A stretch of DNA of 64,000 bases from Thermocladium modestius JCM 10088 (GTDB taxonomy: Archaea > Thermoproteota > Thermoprotei > Thermoproteales > Thermocladiaceae), in the NCBI GenBank assembly GCA_001315925.1, contig BBBF01000003.1, positions 1 to 64,000 on the forward strand, given 5' to 3'. A model generated the notes under the pieces. The model searched no databases. It saw only the letters and a list, made by a program, of their open reading frames with translations, and was not told where the DNA came from. The position numbers were made by a program, and so were the translations under genes. How positions within the stretch are numbered: the first letter of the stretch is position 1; each line of letters opens with the position of its first letter. This document shows, piece by piece, positions 32,075-42,590 of the stretch.

Positions 32075-32196
32075 AAGGATCAATAGCCTCTTCTCAGGGG
32101 GGGAGAGGAGAGATAACCAAGTATTAAGCATTTTATAAATTAATGCGAAAAAAGTTAATAAACGGCCTGCGCAAGATATCCTAGGTGATCTTAAAA

Positions 32197-32456
32197 ATGA
32201 TAGAAACACCTCTAAGCATTTCGATCGATGAGTTTGATCGCGTGATGTTGATGGATGATGGGGATTGTAAGACTTATTCCATAGGTTACTCCAAGCTCGG
32301 TAAACGGAAGTTCATGGTGGTAACCCTCACGAAATGCTTTGATGAAGCGGGTCCATTAAGATTTACACTATTACCGCCAAAGATCCGCGGCACGCTTACT
32401 CCAAATTGGCCAAGCTAATGTCCCGCGAGGCCGAGTCTTCTTTTCACAAGTCGTAA
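32197..32456 (+). CDS. small conserved-looking protein of unknown function
   Basis: About 86 residues: MIETPLSISIDEFDRVML, then a beta-rich middle (CKTYSIGYSKLGKRKFMVVTLTKC) and KIYTITAKDPRHAYSKLAKLM. A missing C at 32352 (GGTCCATT where GGTCCCATT restores the frame) is needed for the last 35 residues. Not recognised. It lies alone between the ABC importer and fixC on the same strand. Confidence 0.5.
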
Positions 32457-32512
32457 GTCTCCGGCTTGGATAAGGATAATATTTAATAAGTGCACTAGTT
32501 GGCATAGGACAC

Positions 32513-33803
32513 GTGTCTATAAAATTCGACGCAATAATAGTTGGGGCTGGCCCCCCCGCCGGCCTCACCGCGGCCCAACGATTGGCATCTAAGGGCCTCA
32601 AGGTCTTAGTAGTGGAGCGCGGCCGCAAGCCTGGTAGTAAGAACGTCTATGGCGGTAGGATATATGCTCACGTATTGGATAAATTATACCCGGAGTATGT
32701 AAAAGAAGCTCCCGTGGAGCGGTGGGTGCGGAAGGAAAGGATATCCTTCCTCACCGAGGATAGCGGTACAACCGTTGAGTTCGAGACCAACAATGTGGAG
32801 CACAAATCGTTCACCGCGTCTCTATCCGATTTCACGGAGTGGCTAGCAAGAAGGCCGAGGCCGCTGGCGCCATTATAATATCGGAATCTCCCGTGGATTC
32901 CCTGGTGATAAAGGAGGGAAAGGTTGTGGGAATTCGTTCCGGCAATGATGAGGTCTATGGGGATGTGGTAATATCTGCCGAGGGAATAAATAGATTGGTA
33001 CTGGAAAGAAGCGGCCTGGCTCCTAAACTGGAGCCCCAGATGGTTGGAGTAGGAGTTAAGGAGGTGATAAAGTTGGGGGGGAGAAAGGTAATAAATGATA
33101 GATTCAACGTTGATGATGATGAAGGTGTAGCATGGGCTATAGCGGGCTTCTCCACCCATTACGTGCCGGGGGGGGAGCATTCATATATACCAATAAGGAT
33201 GCAATCACGTTGGGCTTGGTCATATATTTAGGCCATGGCAGTAAGGTGGATGTTCCGGTTTACGATATGGTGGAGGAGTTCCGGCTACATCCATTTATAA
33301 AGAGATTGATAAAGGATGGGCAATTACTGGAGTACTCCGGCCACTTAACTCCAATAATGGGTCTAAACGCATCTCCCCCCCCGTCATTATATGGTAATGG
33401 TTATTTAGTGGTGGGGGGACGCCGCGGGCTTCCTCCTTCATGGTGGCATAATAATAAGAGGAGTCGATTTCGCTATGGAGAGCGGAAGAGTGGCCGCCGA
33501 TGCCATAATCAAGATACACGAGGAGGGCGGCAAATACGATGAATCCTCCCTTTCCTTGTATGGCAAGATGCTTGAGGAGAGCTTCGTCATGAAGGAATTG
33601 AGGGCTTTCCGTAATGCCTATAAGGCATTGGATGAGCCCAGCTATATAATGACTATGCCAAGTTCATAAATGCCTTTTTGAAGCGGTATTTTGATGTGGA
33701 TGGCACGCCGAGAAAGATATTTAGTACCTTTAAGGAAACTAAAGGTAACTTAACCATACTTGATATGATGAGGGATATGGTGAAGGTGGTGACCAATCTA
33801 TGA
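32513..33803 (+). CDS. fixC: electron transfer flavoprotein:quinone oxidoreductase (FixC)
   Basis: FAD-dependent oxidoreductase of about 430 residues in a fixC-fixX-etfB-etfA cluster. Seen: dinucleotide motif IIVGAGPAGLTAAQRLASKG, PGSKNVYGGRIYAH, ISAEGINRLVLERSG, and VVGDAAGFL (second FAD motif). Together with FixX and ETF it forms FixABCX, which moves electrons between NADH-level donors, quinone and ferredoxin, in some organisms by bifurcation. Frame changes at tracts 32551, 32860, 33075, 33170, 33376 and 33413, and near 33642 where a G seems lost. GTG at 32513 is used. Confidence 0.88.
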
Positions 33804-34096
33804 GCATGGAGCGGAAAATACCGATAGAGGAAAGGCTCAACTCCAATGCTTGGGACGTGGACGAGCGGCCCCCCCACATAAGAATAAAGGATCCGGATCA
33901 ATGCCGCAAGTGCGATTCCAAGCCCTGCCTATACCTGTGCCCAGCTAGATGCTATACGCCTGGAGGCAATGGAGCGGTCCTATTCTCCCATGAGGGATGC
34001 GTTGAGTGCGGCACTTGCAGGGTTGTTTGTCCTAACGATGCGATAGAGTGGAATTACCCGAGGAGCGGTTATGGAGTTCAATTCAGGTTTGGGTGA
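33800..34096 (+). CDS. fixX: ferredoxin-like protein FixX
   Basis: About 98 residues with two Cys clusters, CRKCDSKPCLYLCPARC and CVECGTCRVVCP, sufficient for one or two [4Fe-4S] clusters. It takes electrons from or to FixC. ATG overlaps the fixC stop (ATGA). Only one C tract (33870) disturbs the N-terminal part, in frame. Confidence 0.9.
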   Translation: MSMERKIPIEERLNSNAWDVDERPPHIRIKDPDQCRKCDSKPCLYLCPARCYTPGGNGAVLFSHEGCVECGTCRVVCPNDAIEWNYPRSGYGVQFRFG

Positions 34097-34102
34097 TGGG
34101 TC

Positions 34103-34957
34103 ATGCTTAAAAATGAATCTGGAGGCGATAGTAACATGGATGAATTAACCATAGTGGTTCCCGTGAAGGCCGCCGTTCCCAACATAACGGCGGTGAGGCT
34201 TGACCCGAACACGCATAATTTGGTCAGGGAGGGAGTTCCATTGATGATAAACCCCTACGATAGAAATGCCGTGGAACTGGCCTTGAGGATAAAGGATAGG
34301 TTCGGCGGCAAGGTGGTTACAATATCAATGGCGCCCCCCAACGGCAAGGACTTCCTGGAGTCAACTATAGGAATGGGGGGGGTTGATGAGGGAATATTGA
34401 TAACTGATAGGGTATTCGCCGGAGCGGACACGTTGGCCACCTCGCACGCCATCGCTAAGTCTATCGCTAAGCTATACCCTAACTTCAACTTGATAATAAT
34501 GGGCGAGGAAACCACTGATTCCACGACCGCCCACATGCCCGCTCAAGTCGCATCGTGGCTGGAGGTACCCTTTGTTTACTACGCAATAGATGCGGAACCC
34601 AATATAAAGGATGGAACGGTCAGGGTATCCAGATACTTGGAAGATGAGGGTTTGGTGGAGGAGTTCATCTATAACATGCCCATAATAATGAGCGTCTATA
34701 GAAATAGCAATCCTCCCCGCGACATCAGCTTAAACAGGAAGATAATGGCAAAGGTCAATGGATTGGTTAAGGTATTAACCAATAAGGAGCTAGGACTGAA
34801 TCCCGATTGCGTTGGGTTGAAGGGCTCGCCCACCATAGTGGCCAAGATAGAGGATGCCAAGCCGCTGCCGCGCAAGAAACAGATATTCCAGGGAGACCCA
34901 AAGGAGGGCGCTAAGTGGTTATTAGAGAACTTAGTCAAGGAGGAGGTGATCAGATAA
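34103..34957 (+). CDS. etfB: electron transfer flavoprotein beta subunit (FixA/EtfB)
   Basis: About 284 residues. LTIVVPVKAAVPN, NPYDRNAVELALRIKD, MGEETTDSTTAHMPAQVASWLEVP and the C-terminal PLPRKKQIFQGDPKEGA are typical of ETF beta/FixA. Start either ATG 34103 or ATG 34136 (MDELTIVVPVKA); the latter matches the family better and the former follows fixX by 6 nt. The stop overlaps the etfA start (ATAATGG). Confidence 0.9.
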   Translation: MLKNESGGDSNMDELTIVVPVKAAVPNITAVRLDPNTHNLVREGVPLMINPYDRNAVELALRIKDRFGGKVVTISMAPPNGKDFLESTIGMGGVDEGILITDRVFAGADTLATSHAIAKSIAKLYPNFNLIIMGEETTDSTTAHMPAQVASWLEVPFVYYAIDAEPNIKDGTVRVSRYLEDEGLVEEFIYNMPIIMSVYRNSNPPRDISLNRKIMAKVNGLVKVLTNKELGLNPDCVGLKGSPTIVAKIEDAKPLPRKKQIFQGDPKEGAKWLLENLVKEEVIR

Positions 34958-36018
34958 TGGTTTGTCCAGAATGGAACCAAGTTAATAAGGACGATTATAG
35001 AGGTATCTGGGTTTACGTGGAGCATTTTAATGGAAAGATAAGCGAGGGAAGCCTTCAATTAATAGGCAAGGCAAAGGAACTGGCGGCTAAGTTGGGAGTA
35101 GACGTTACAGCAATCATGGTGGGCAAGGATTTGGACAAGCTATTGATGGAGCCCATCTACTATGGGGCGGATAAGGTGATTTACGTGGATGATGATAGGC
35201 TCTCCGTGTACCTGCCCCCCCACCTATACGCCGCGTCCGTGGTGGAGCTGGCCAATAAATATAAGCCAGAGATAATATTATTCGCCGCCACCAAAAGAGG
35301 AAGGGAGTTGCTCCCTACGTCGCCAATACATTAAGAAGCGGCATCACGGCGGACTGCACGGCGTTGGACGTGGACCCTAAGACTCGCGACTTGGATCAAG
35401 TGAGACCAACCTATGGAGGAAACATACTGGCCCACATAAGAACCCCCCCCACCAGGAGACCCCCCCAGCTGGCCAGCGTTAGGCCAACGTGTTCCCCCCA
35501 CGCCGCCTCGCGATGAGTCAAGAAAGGGCGAGTTAGTGAAGGAGAAGCTGAGCAAGTTACCGGAACCCCCCCGGGGTCGCTACTTGGGGGGGTCCAAGTC
35601 CATAACTGAGGAGGACGAGAGCGGTTTGCCGCCGGTCGAGAAATCGGATATAGTGGTGGTGGCTGGGAAGGGAGTGAATGGGGGGGTGGAGGGAGTGAAG
35701 CTGCTCACGGACCTAGCCAAGCTGCTTGGTGGAACGATAGGAGGAACTAAGAAGGTGACTGACGCGGGCTGGCTGCCCACCAGCAGGCAGATAGGGCAGA
35801 CTGGACGCACTGTACGGCCTGCCTTGTATATAGGAATGGGAGTCAGCGGAGCAATACAGCATGTCTTTGGAATGAATGAATCGAAGATAATAGTGGCGGT
35901 GAACAGCGATCCAAACGCCCCCCCAATATTCAACTACGTGGATTATGGAGTGGTGGGCGATTACAAGCAAGTGACCGAGGCATTGCTGGAGCTCTTGAGG
36001 GAGCGCAAGAAGCAATGA
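34957..36018 (+). CDS. etfA: electron transfer flavoprotein alpha subunit (FixB/EtfA)
   Basis: About 345 residues. N-terminal YRGIWVYVEHFNGKI, ATKRGRELAPYVA, the FAD-domain GKGVNGVEGVKLL, DAGWLPTSRQIGQTGRTVRPALYIGMGVSGAIQH and NSDPNAPIFNYVDYGVVGD, the classic ETF alpha FAD signature. Near 35310 a missing G (GAGTTGCTCCC where GAGTTGGCTCCC is expected) shifts frame; C/G tracts at 35217, 35444-35465, 35567, 35585 and 35680 do too. Last gene of the fix cluster; a small gene overlaps its stop. Confidence 0.9.
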
Positions 36019-36334
36019 AAGTATTTATCGTCGAGATAAAGGATAAAGTGATTTGGTTTTTCGATCCTGGTTTGGACGTTAGGGCTCCTGCGGTTATTAG
36101 GATAAGGCTACGCCCGGCTGCGGAGGTGGAGATAGAGAGCTGTGGACGAAGCGTCCGCCTATCCCTGGAGCTGGCGGGGGAGCGCCGTTAAATACCCCCC
36201 CACGGAGGCGGCTGTGATGGGGCGTGATGCCTTGCTGGGAGATGCGTGGATGATGGCGATGGGGTTACTTGCATGTTGGACTCCCCCCCCTGGGGAGCGC
36301 GGGGAAATTGCGAGTAAATGTTATTAATTATTGA
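36015..36334 (+). CDS. small protein between etfA and a CBS regulator
   Basis: Starts at an ATG overlapping the etfA stop (ATGA): MKVFIVEIKDKVIWFFDPGL. The unedited frame stops after 58 codons at 36191. Shortening the G5 run at 36176 by one and the C tracts at 36195 and 36282 continues it to about 105 residues (ending GKLRVNVINY), with codon use like its neighbours. No family recognised. The coupling suggests co-expression with the fix cluster. Confidence 0.45.
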
Positions 36335-36352
36335 TAATTTAAAAATAAACCC

Positions 36353-37241
36353 ATGGAATCGCTGCCCCCCCAGACATTTATTAAGATATTGGAGTCTCTG
36401 GTCGAGCTTCATAATAATTACAAGAGACCCATAAAAAGCAAGGAAATAGCAACGAGGCTGGGAATGAATGAGGGAACCGTGAGGAACATAATGATATCGC
36501 TCCGAGCTATGGGCTTCATAGATAGTAAGACGGGTCCATATGGTGGCTTCACTCCATCCCAGAAAGCAATGGAACTGCTTCGATCCCCATCCATGATGGC
36601 CGGGATAAGCGACATAGCTCCGATAGCCGTTGAGAAGCAGGGAACGGTGATGTATGCCACCAACATAGAGTTGCTTGACATGTTGAATCCCTTCATAACT
36701 AAAGCCATAATTAAGGTTATGGGAAACCTAAGGCAGTTGCCGCTGGGTTCCCTGGTCAAGATAGGCCCCCCCACAACCAATGCCCGCATAGTCATTGAGG
36801 GGCAAGTGATGGAGAAGAACGATCAAATGAGGGAGATCGTAATATCCATTAGGCGGTTCATTTCCATACCTAAAGTCAAGGTCAAGGAGATATCCAGCAA
36901 GCAAGTGCTGGTCATATCGAAGGGAGAGCCGCTTCGGGCGGCTGCTCGGTTGTTCTCAGAGCGAAAGATAAGGGCATTGCCCGTTGTTGATGATGGTGGC
37001 AGGCTGGTTGGCTTGATAACCAGCACCGACGTTGCTAGGGCATACGTGAGGGCAATCTAGACGCCACGGTTGAGGAGTACATGAGATCCGAGGTACCATT
37101 TATACGGATGATGATGATGTTTACGATGCGATAAACTTGATGATAAGCAAAAACATAGGAAGGCTCGTAGTCATAGATGATAAGAATAATCCTGTGGGCA
37201 TAATAACTAGGACGGATGTATTGGGATTGCTAGTCGATTGA
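36353..37241 (+). CDS. CBS-domain transcription regulator with N-terminal HTH
   Basis: About 295 residues: a winged helix (residues about 15-70, IKSKEIATRLGMNEGTVRNIMISL), a linker domain, then a CBS pair (RKIRALPVVDDGGRLVGLITSTDVA and IGRLVVIDDKNNPVGIITRTDVLGLL). Such archaeal proteins are thought to sense adenine nucleotides and regulate transcription. G/C losses at 37056 (GGGCAATC) and 37097 (GTACCATT) split the second CBS domain. The target is unknown. Confidence 0.8.
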
Positions 37242-37465
37242 GATCATGGTGAAACCCATCCCGCCGACCCTTCTTTTGTGAGGCTTAAATCCCATTATGC
37301 CGCGGCTCGCGTCATTAGTGACATTAAATCTGCGTTGGAAGTAATTATACTCATTTCACTTTAGGTACGCATCCAGCCCCCCCTCGCCTGCCCTTCAGGG
37401 AAGTTTTTATGCCTGCCTTGGGCCCCCCCTCAATCTTTATAACAGGTCTATTTCTCGGTTCTTAA

Positions 37466-38585
37466 GTGGATGGTAAAACATCCGCTATAATGGTATCAAG
37501 GATTATATATGCCATTCAATGGTTCGTGTTGGCCCCCCCACCCATAGCCGAAGTACAGGCGGAGTTCGGCGTTCCGGGTTACTTGGTGGGCTGGATCCCC
37601 CCCTATCCTTCTTCGTGGGCGCTGCATTACTTCAAGTGCCCTCCGCGTACGTATCATCCAAGCTCGGCGCGAAGAGGACATCTATAATGGGCATGATAGT
37701 GTTGGGTGCCTTCACTGCATTAAGTGGATTATCGGCTAACCTATGGGAGCTGCTTTTATTTAGGGCCATCTCCGGGACAGGCGCAGCGCTCTTCTTTTCA
37801 TCGGCGGCGTATTTGCTGGTAGAGTTGAATAAGGGCAAGGAGGGCATCATGATGGGCTTATATAATGCGTTCTATGGGGTCGGAAGCTTAATAGGATTGC
37901 TGTGGGGCTACGTGGATAATTTGTTCCAGTGGAGAGCTGCCACTGCGTTGGCGGGATTACTATCCATTATAATGGGATTGGTAGATATATATGAATTGAG
38001 GGGGGGTTTTGAGCGGAGGCCCACGTATGCGTTGGGCCATATAAGGGACTCACTGGGTATAGCCGTCGGGATAAGCGGAGTATGGGGGGGTTCATATTAC
38101 GTGGTAAGCGAGTTGCTTCCATACCAAGTCGCCCATCTCTTCGGTTATGGATCATTCCATGCCGGCTTGATAGCAGAGGGACTGGTGGTGGCCTCAATAC
38201 TGGGCGGATTCATGACGAACGAGTTCTTCAAAATGGCCAAGAACAAGGCATTGCTGTTATTATTGGTGTCAATAGCATCCTCTGCCCCCCCCTCTACTTC
38301 ATGTGGGTGGGAAACCCGCTTTTGGAATTCGCGTTGGGCGCCTTTTCGGGCTTCTTCAACGACATGGCGTTCTCCGTGGCATACGCCATAACGGCTAATA
38401 AGGGAGGTGCATTATCCTTGGCGTTCGTGAACTTCATGAACATGATAATAGGAATATGGCTGCAACCCCTCTTCACGGCCGTCTCGTCGTATGGCTACCT
38501 ATACGGCTGGCTCGTTGTGACCACCGTGGCCATCGCGTTGGCCCTTCCCCCCCTCTTCAAGGAATTAACTTTCAAGACTGGCTGA
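37466..38585 (+). CDS. MFS transporter
   Basis: About 370 residues with roughly 12 hydrophobic segments. MFS motif seen as YVSSKLGAKRTSIMGM after TM2, and GFFNDMAFSVAYAITANKGGALSLAF in the C-terminal half. Promoter CTTTATAAC at 37435-37443 lies about 27 nt before GTG 37466. Substrate unknown; nitrate/sugar-like MFS cannot be separated by eye. Frame changes at C tracts 37533, 37598 and 38285 and the G tract at 38084. Confidence 0.82.
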
Positions 38586-38722
38586 AACATGTCGGCATTG
38601 GCTCGTTGTTTAACAGATGCGGGTACTGGGTCAATAATGGGGAGGACAGCTAGCGCGATTAGGGAATTAGCCTTGCTATTATTATGGATGCCACTATTAT
38701 TGTGAGGATTACCACTCTATGG

Positions 38723-39643
38723 TTAAATGGCCCGGCCCATAAAGCCTTTAATTCCCTCCATTTGTCCTGGCTTCCTCTTGATGAGCGGGATGACCAGTCT
38801 AGCGGAGAAGGGCAGCACAAGTAAGGATGCCAGAGATAGGTAGGGAAGGAAGCCCAGGTAAACTGATATGGCGATTATTATATAGATGAATGCCACTGCT
38901 GCGACCGCTAAATACCCCGTCCTCCTCAGCCCAAGCATTAACGCGATTGTTTTCTTCCCGAACTTCCTGCTGGCCTCTATCTCGATCGCGCCGGAGCCGA
39001 GCAGTATTATTAGGGTGAACAGACCGTTGACCAATCCCACCAAGACGGGCGCCCAGCTGAATGAATTGGTTTGAACCATGAAGGAGCCAAGGGCTACCAG
39101 GGGCCCCCCCATGGAAATCAACGCCACCGCCTCGCCTGCCCCCCCCTTATAGTGCAATCGCAATCCCTCGCTGTATAGGACGCCTAGCGAGAAGCCTATT
39201 ATGGCTATTAATAGAATTATCCAAGTGGTTTCCACCGCTAAGTAAATCCCAATGAGTCCCGCGGCGATTAGGAGCAAGTATCCGCTCCTTTTCACTGAGG
39301 CGGGGGTTCAAGCCAAGGTTTATTATGGGGTGTATCCTGTGTGGCAATCCTTGGGATATATGTACGATATCGAGGCCTGTTTTGAATTCCGAGTAATCAT
39401 GGATCAAGTTGACCCCCCCGGCCTGCGCCATCATTATCCCCCCATTGCAGTTAATATATAAAATGGAATATTTATTTTCCCGAGTAGGTAAAAAGATAGG
39501 ATGGCTCCCAATGTAACGGATGAGAAGGCGCTGGTCAGGGTGGAGGGGGGGCTGGTCGCCACAAACCATTTTCTCATCGTTTCGATCACATTACGCCTCG
39601 ACTTGTTGCTTCTCTCCCCCTCATCTGCTCGGCCTGCGTCCAT
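38723..39643 (-). CDS. UbiA-family prenyltransferase, MenA-like
   Basis: Integral membrane prenyltransferase of about 305 residues with eight or so helices. The first Asp motif is NLIHDYSEFKTGLD, close to the N-D-x-x-D of MenA (1,4-dihydroxy-2-naphthoate polyprenyltransferase); the second motif, near EIEASRKFGKKTIALMLG, has the acidic and basic residues expected. Menaquinone is the respiratory quinone in Thermoproteales, which fits the nearby FixC quinone reductase. Frame changes at C/G tracts 39103, 39140, 39301, 39413, 39436 and 39545. Confidence 0.78.
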
Positions 39644-39817
39644 GGGATCTCCTATTTAGCTTGCTCTCTGTATTACTTAAAGCTTAACTCGGCATATTGA
39701 CTTGAGCATCCAACGATGAGTTTATGCGGGGGGGCGTGCAAGCCAAAAGTTTTCGGTCATGGTAATAGCTGTTACTTAAGCATTTGAGTTAAATACGATT
39801 TCTCGGCAGGAACGATT

Positions 39818-40030
39818 ATGGCGATACTACTATACAACGATGGCGATGCGGATGTGCTGGAAATTATAAGGAAGTTAATACCCAACGCCAAATTGGTTCG
39901 GGTTGAGTCGACAGATGATGCGCCCTCTCCATTATTGATAACGGAGGACGGCGTATTCAGCGGTTATGAGATATACAGTTACCTGAGGGAAAAGGGGTTG
40001 CCGAGCGATATTGTGCGGCAAGGCGAGTAA
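39818..40030 (+). CDS. small protein of unknown function
   Basis: 70 residues: MAILLYNDGDADVLEIIRKLIPNAKLV, then LLITEDGVFSGYEIYSYLREKG. The alternating beta-alpha pattern resembles a minimal thioredoxin-like fold without the CxxC motif. No frame disturbance. Alone between menA and padR. Confidence 0.5.
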   Translation: MAILLYNDGDADVLEIIRKLIPNAKLVRVESTDDAPSPLLITEDGVFSGYEIYSYLREKGLPSDIVRQGE

Positions 40031-40178
40031 TCAAACCCTTGCGGGCCATGAAGTTTTGCATTATGGGGAATTGAGAGTTAGATTTTGTGGTGTTCCTTAA
40101 TTAAGTTATTTCTGGGGGGGATTATGAATTAAAATTAACCTAGTTTAGTCTGTGTGGAAAGGTTTAAAAAGGATACTG

Positions 40179-40194
40179 ATATCGATATCGATAT
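40179..40194 (+). promoter_or_regulatory. palindrome overlapping the padR start codon
   Basis: ATATCGATATCGATAT is a perfect palindrome of 16 bp ending in the ATG at 40193 and lying about 10 bp after the TATA box GGTTTAAAAAGG (40161-40172). Its position over the transcription start fits autorepression by PadR. Confidence 0.6.
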
Positions 40195-40627
40195 GTTTCC
40201 CACCATATTTAGAGGAAGCATACGGAAGAGGGGTGGCCTGAGGATTTTGGTGCTGCAGATGCTTCAAGGATCGCCCAAGAACGGGGGGGCGGAAATAATG
40301 GATGAAATAGAAAGGATGACGTGGGGGGGTTGGTGGCGGCCATCGCCTGGCTCCATATATCCATTGTTATCCACCCTAGTGGAGGAGGGATTGGCGGTTA
40401 AATTAAACGATGGGAGGTATCAACTAACTGAGAAGGGGGGGAGAAGCGAGGCGGCTGAGTATAGCGAGCTGTTTGCGTGGCCGATAAAGCCCAGAACAAT
40501 GGATGATATATTAAACGAGATGGAGAGCTATATCTCCTACATGGAGGACATGGGCAAGGATAAAATAATTCAATACAAGGACCGCATAGAATCTATTAGA
40601 TCCAGGTTGGAGAGGTTGATACAATGA
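40193..40627 (+). CDS. PadR-family transcription regulator
   Basis: About 143 residues. Winged helix LRILVLQMLQGSPKNGAEIMDEIERM, then SPGSIYPLLSTLVEEGL, the PadR recognition region, and a C-terminal dimerisation helix (MDDILNEMESYISYMEDM). The ATG at 40193 is preferred because the TATA box is about 27 nt upstream. The stop overlaps the start of an ABC ATPase gene (ATGA), so it probably controls the exporter in whose operon it lies. Frame changes at G tracts 40284, 40324 and 40436. Confidence 0.88.
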   Translation: MFPTIFRGSIRKRGGLRILVLQMLQGSPKNGGAEIMDEIERMTWGGWWRPSPGSIYPLLSTLVEEGLAVKLNDGRYQLTEKGGRSEAAEYSELFAWPIKPRTMDDILNEMESYISYMEDMGKDKIIQYKDRIESIRSRLERLIQ

Positions 40628-41626
40628 GCTCGCCAGCTATAAAGGCCATTAACCTAACCAAGAAGTATGGCTCGTTGCTCGCAGTGGATCACATAAACTT
40701 CGAGGTAGCTGTGGGAGAGATATTCGGGCTTCTGGGACCCAATGGCGCTGGGAAAAGCACTACCATAGGCATGCTAACCACCTTGGTGAAGCCCACCGAA
40801 GGAACGGCGTTAGTCAATGGATTTGATGTTATTAAGCAACCATCGAAGGTCCGTGCATCGATAGGAGTAGTGCTGCAAGAATATACCGCTGATGAGGATT
40901 TGACTGGGTGGGAGAACTTGATGTTGGCCGCCTCCCTCTACGGCATCCCCAAGGATGTTGCCAAGGAACGAGCAAAGGAATTGCTGCAAATGGTGGAGCT
41001 CACCAATGCCGCTAATAAGAAGGTCGAGAATTACTCGGGCGGCATGAGGAGGAGGTTGGAGATAGCAATGGGCCTAATAAACAGGCCCAGGATTCTCTTC
41101 TTGGATGAACCTACCTTGGGCTTGGACGTGCAGACTAGATCCGCCATCTGGACCTATATAACCAAGTTAAAGAAGGAGTACAACATGACCATATTGGTCA
41201 CCACCCATTACTTGGAGGAAGCTGATGCTTACTGCGACAGGATAGCGATAATAGATAAAGGTAAGATAGCCAAAATAGGCACTCCCAAGGAATTGAAGGA
41301 AAGTCTCGGAGGCGATATAATAATGCTACAGATAGCAGGCAACATTGATCTTGCCAAGCAGATAATAATGAGCATGGATGGAATGGGCGATGTGCGCGTT
41401 ATGGATAATTCCATCTGGATCACAGCTAAGGATGGGGGGGTCAATGGCTCCCCGAATACTCGAGGCGTTGAATAAGAACGGCGTAAGGGTTGCCAAGATA
41501 TCTATAACGGAGCCGACTATGGACGAGGTCTACATGAAGTACACCGGCAAGAGCTTGCGGGAGGAGCAGTCCAATTGGGAGGAGGCGATGTCCACTATGA
41601 GAACCATAAGAAAGGCGAGGTCCTGA
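40624..41626 (+). CDS. ABC exporter ATPase (DrrA-like)
   Basis: About 335 residues. Walker A GPNGAGKST, signature YSGGMRRRLEIAMGL, Walker B ILFLDEPTLGLD and VTTHYLEEADAYCDRIAI. Followed by a type-2 (DrrB-like) permease with a coupled start. Controlled probably by the PadR gene upstream; such sets export drugs or lipids. The frame changes only at the G7 run at 41434. Confidence 0.88.
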
Positions 41627-42500
41627 TGGAGCGCCAAAACCTTGGCCCGCTTCATGGATTGTGGTCGCTGACCAATAGGGAGTTGAAGAAGTGGTATAAG
41701 GCACCATTCATATTGCTGCTGTCCCTAGTGCAGCCCGTGCTCTGGCTGGGGGGGCTCTTCGGCAAGGCAATGAATTTGGGCAACATGTTTACCTCAGGCC
41801 TTAACATACCGGGCCTTAACATACCGAAGCAAGTGATAGATCAAATAGGAACGGAACTGATAAAGAGCACCTTCGGAACTACGGATTACTTCTCCTTCTT
41901 GGCAGCAGGCATGTTGTCCTTCATAGTGCTTTTCACCTCCATGAACAGCGGCATGATGATAGTGTGGGACAGGAGGCTCGGCTTTCTGAATAAGCTATTG
42001 ACTACCCCCCCCGTTTCTCGGGGGGGATCCATAATAATGGGCAAGGTACTTTCCGCCGTCATAAGGTCATTGGTTCAAGCCACAATAGTCTTAGTCATCG
42101 CATTACTGCTAGGCATGCAGTTCAGGCCCGATATATCCGCGCTGGATATAGCCGGGACTTATGTAGCTCTATTCCTAATGTCGCTCGGCCTCTCCTCGCT
42201 CTTCATAATGCTGGCATTGAGATCGACTAGCTGGGAGTCACAAATGGCAATAATGAATCTACTGAACCTGCCACTGCTCTTCGCGAGCAATGCGTTTTAC
42301 CCTGTGAAGCTCATGCCATCTTGCTAAAGCCGGTGGTGGAGATAAATCCAATAAGCTATGCAAATGATATATCCAGGCAATTGCTATTGGGGGCCACGGG
42401 CATGAATAGCGTATGGTTCGACTTTGCGTTCTTGTTAGCGTTCGCCGCCATATTCTCTACGCTGGGCATAGTGCTGTCTTGGAGGTACTTGAATTCGTGA
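41626..42500 (+). CDS. ABC-2 type permease (DrrB-like)
   Basis: About 290 residues with six helices. N-terminal LTNRELKKWYKAPFILLLSLVQPVLWLGLFG, GMMIVWDRRLGFLNKLLTTPVSRG and the C-terminal helix after ISYANDISRQLLLGATG are typical ABC-2 permease features. Two short repeats of LNIP occur in the first outer loop (GLNIPGLNIP). Frame changes at 41747, 42004, 42018 and near 42323. Last gene of the padR-ABC operon. Confidence 0.85.
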
Positions 42501-42590
42501 TGCAATGTTTGGACCACTTGGTTTTTCAGTAAAAATAGAATTAATGGCCTCATCGGAAAAATTATTAACCCTCTATACAGCCGTGCTTGA

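Noticed and set aside
41810-41835. Short repeat CCTTAACATACCGGG/CCTTAACATACCGAA as a CRISPR or mobile repeat
   Set aside because: It encodes GLNIPGLNIP in frame within the permease; a coding duplication of five residues, not a separate element.
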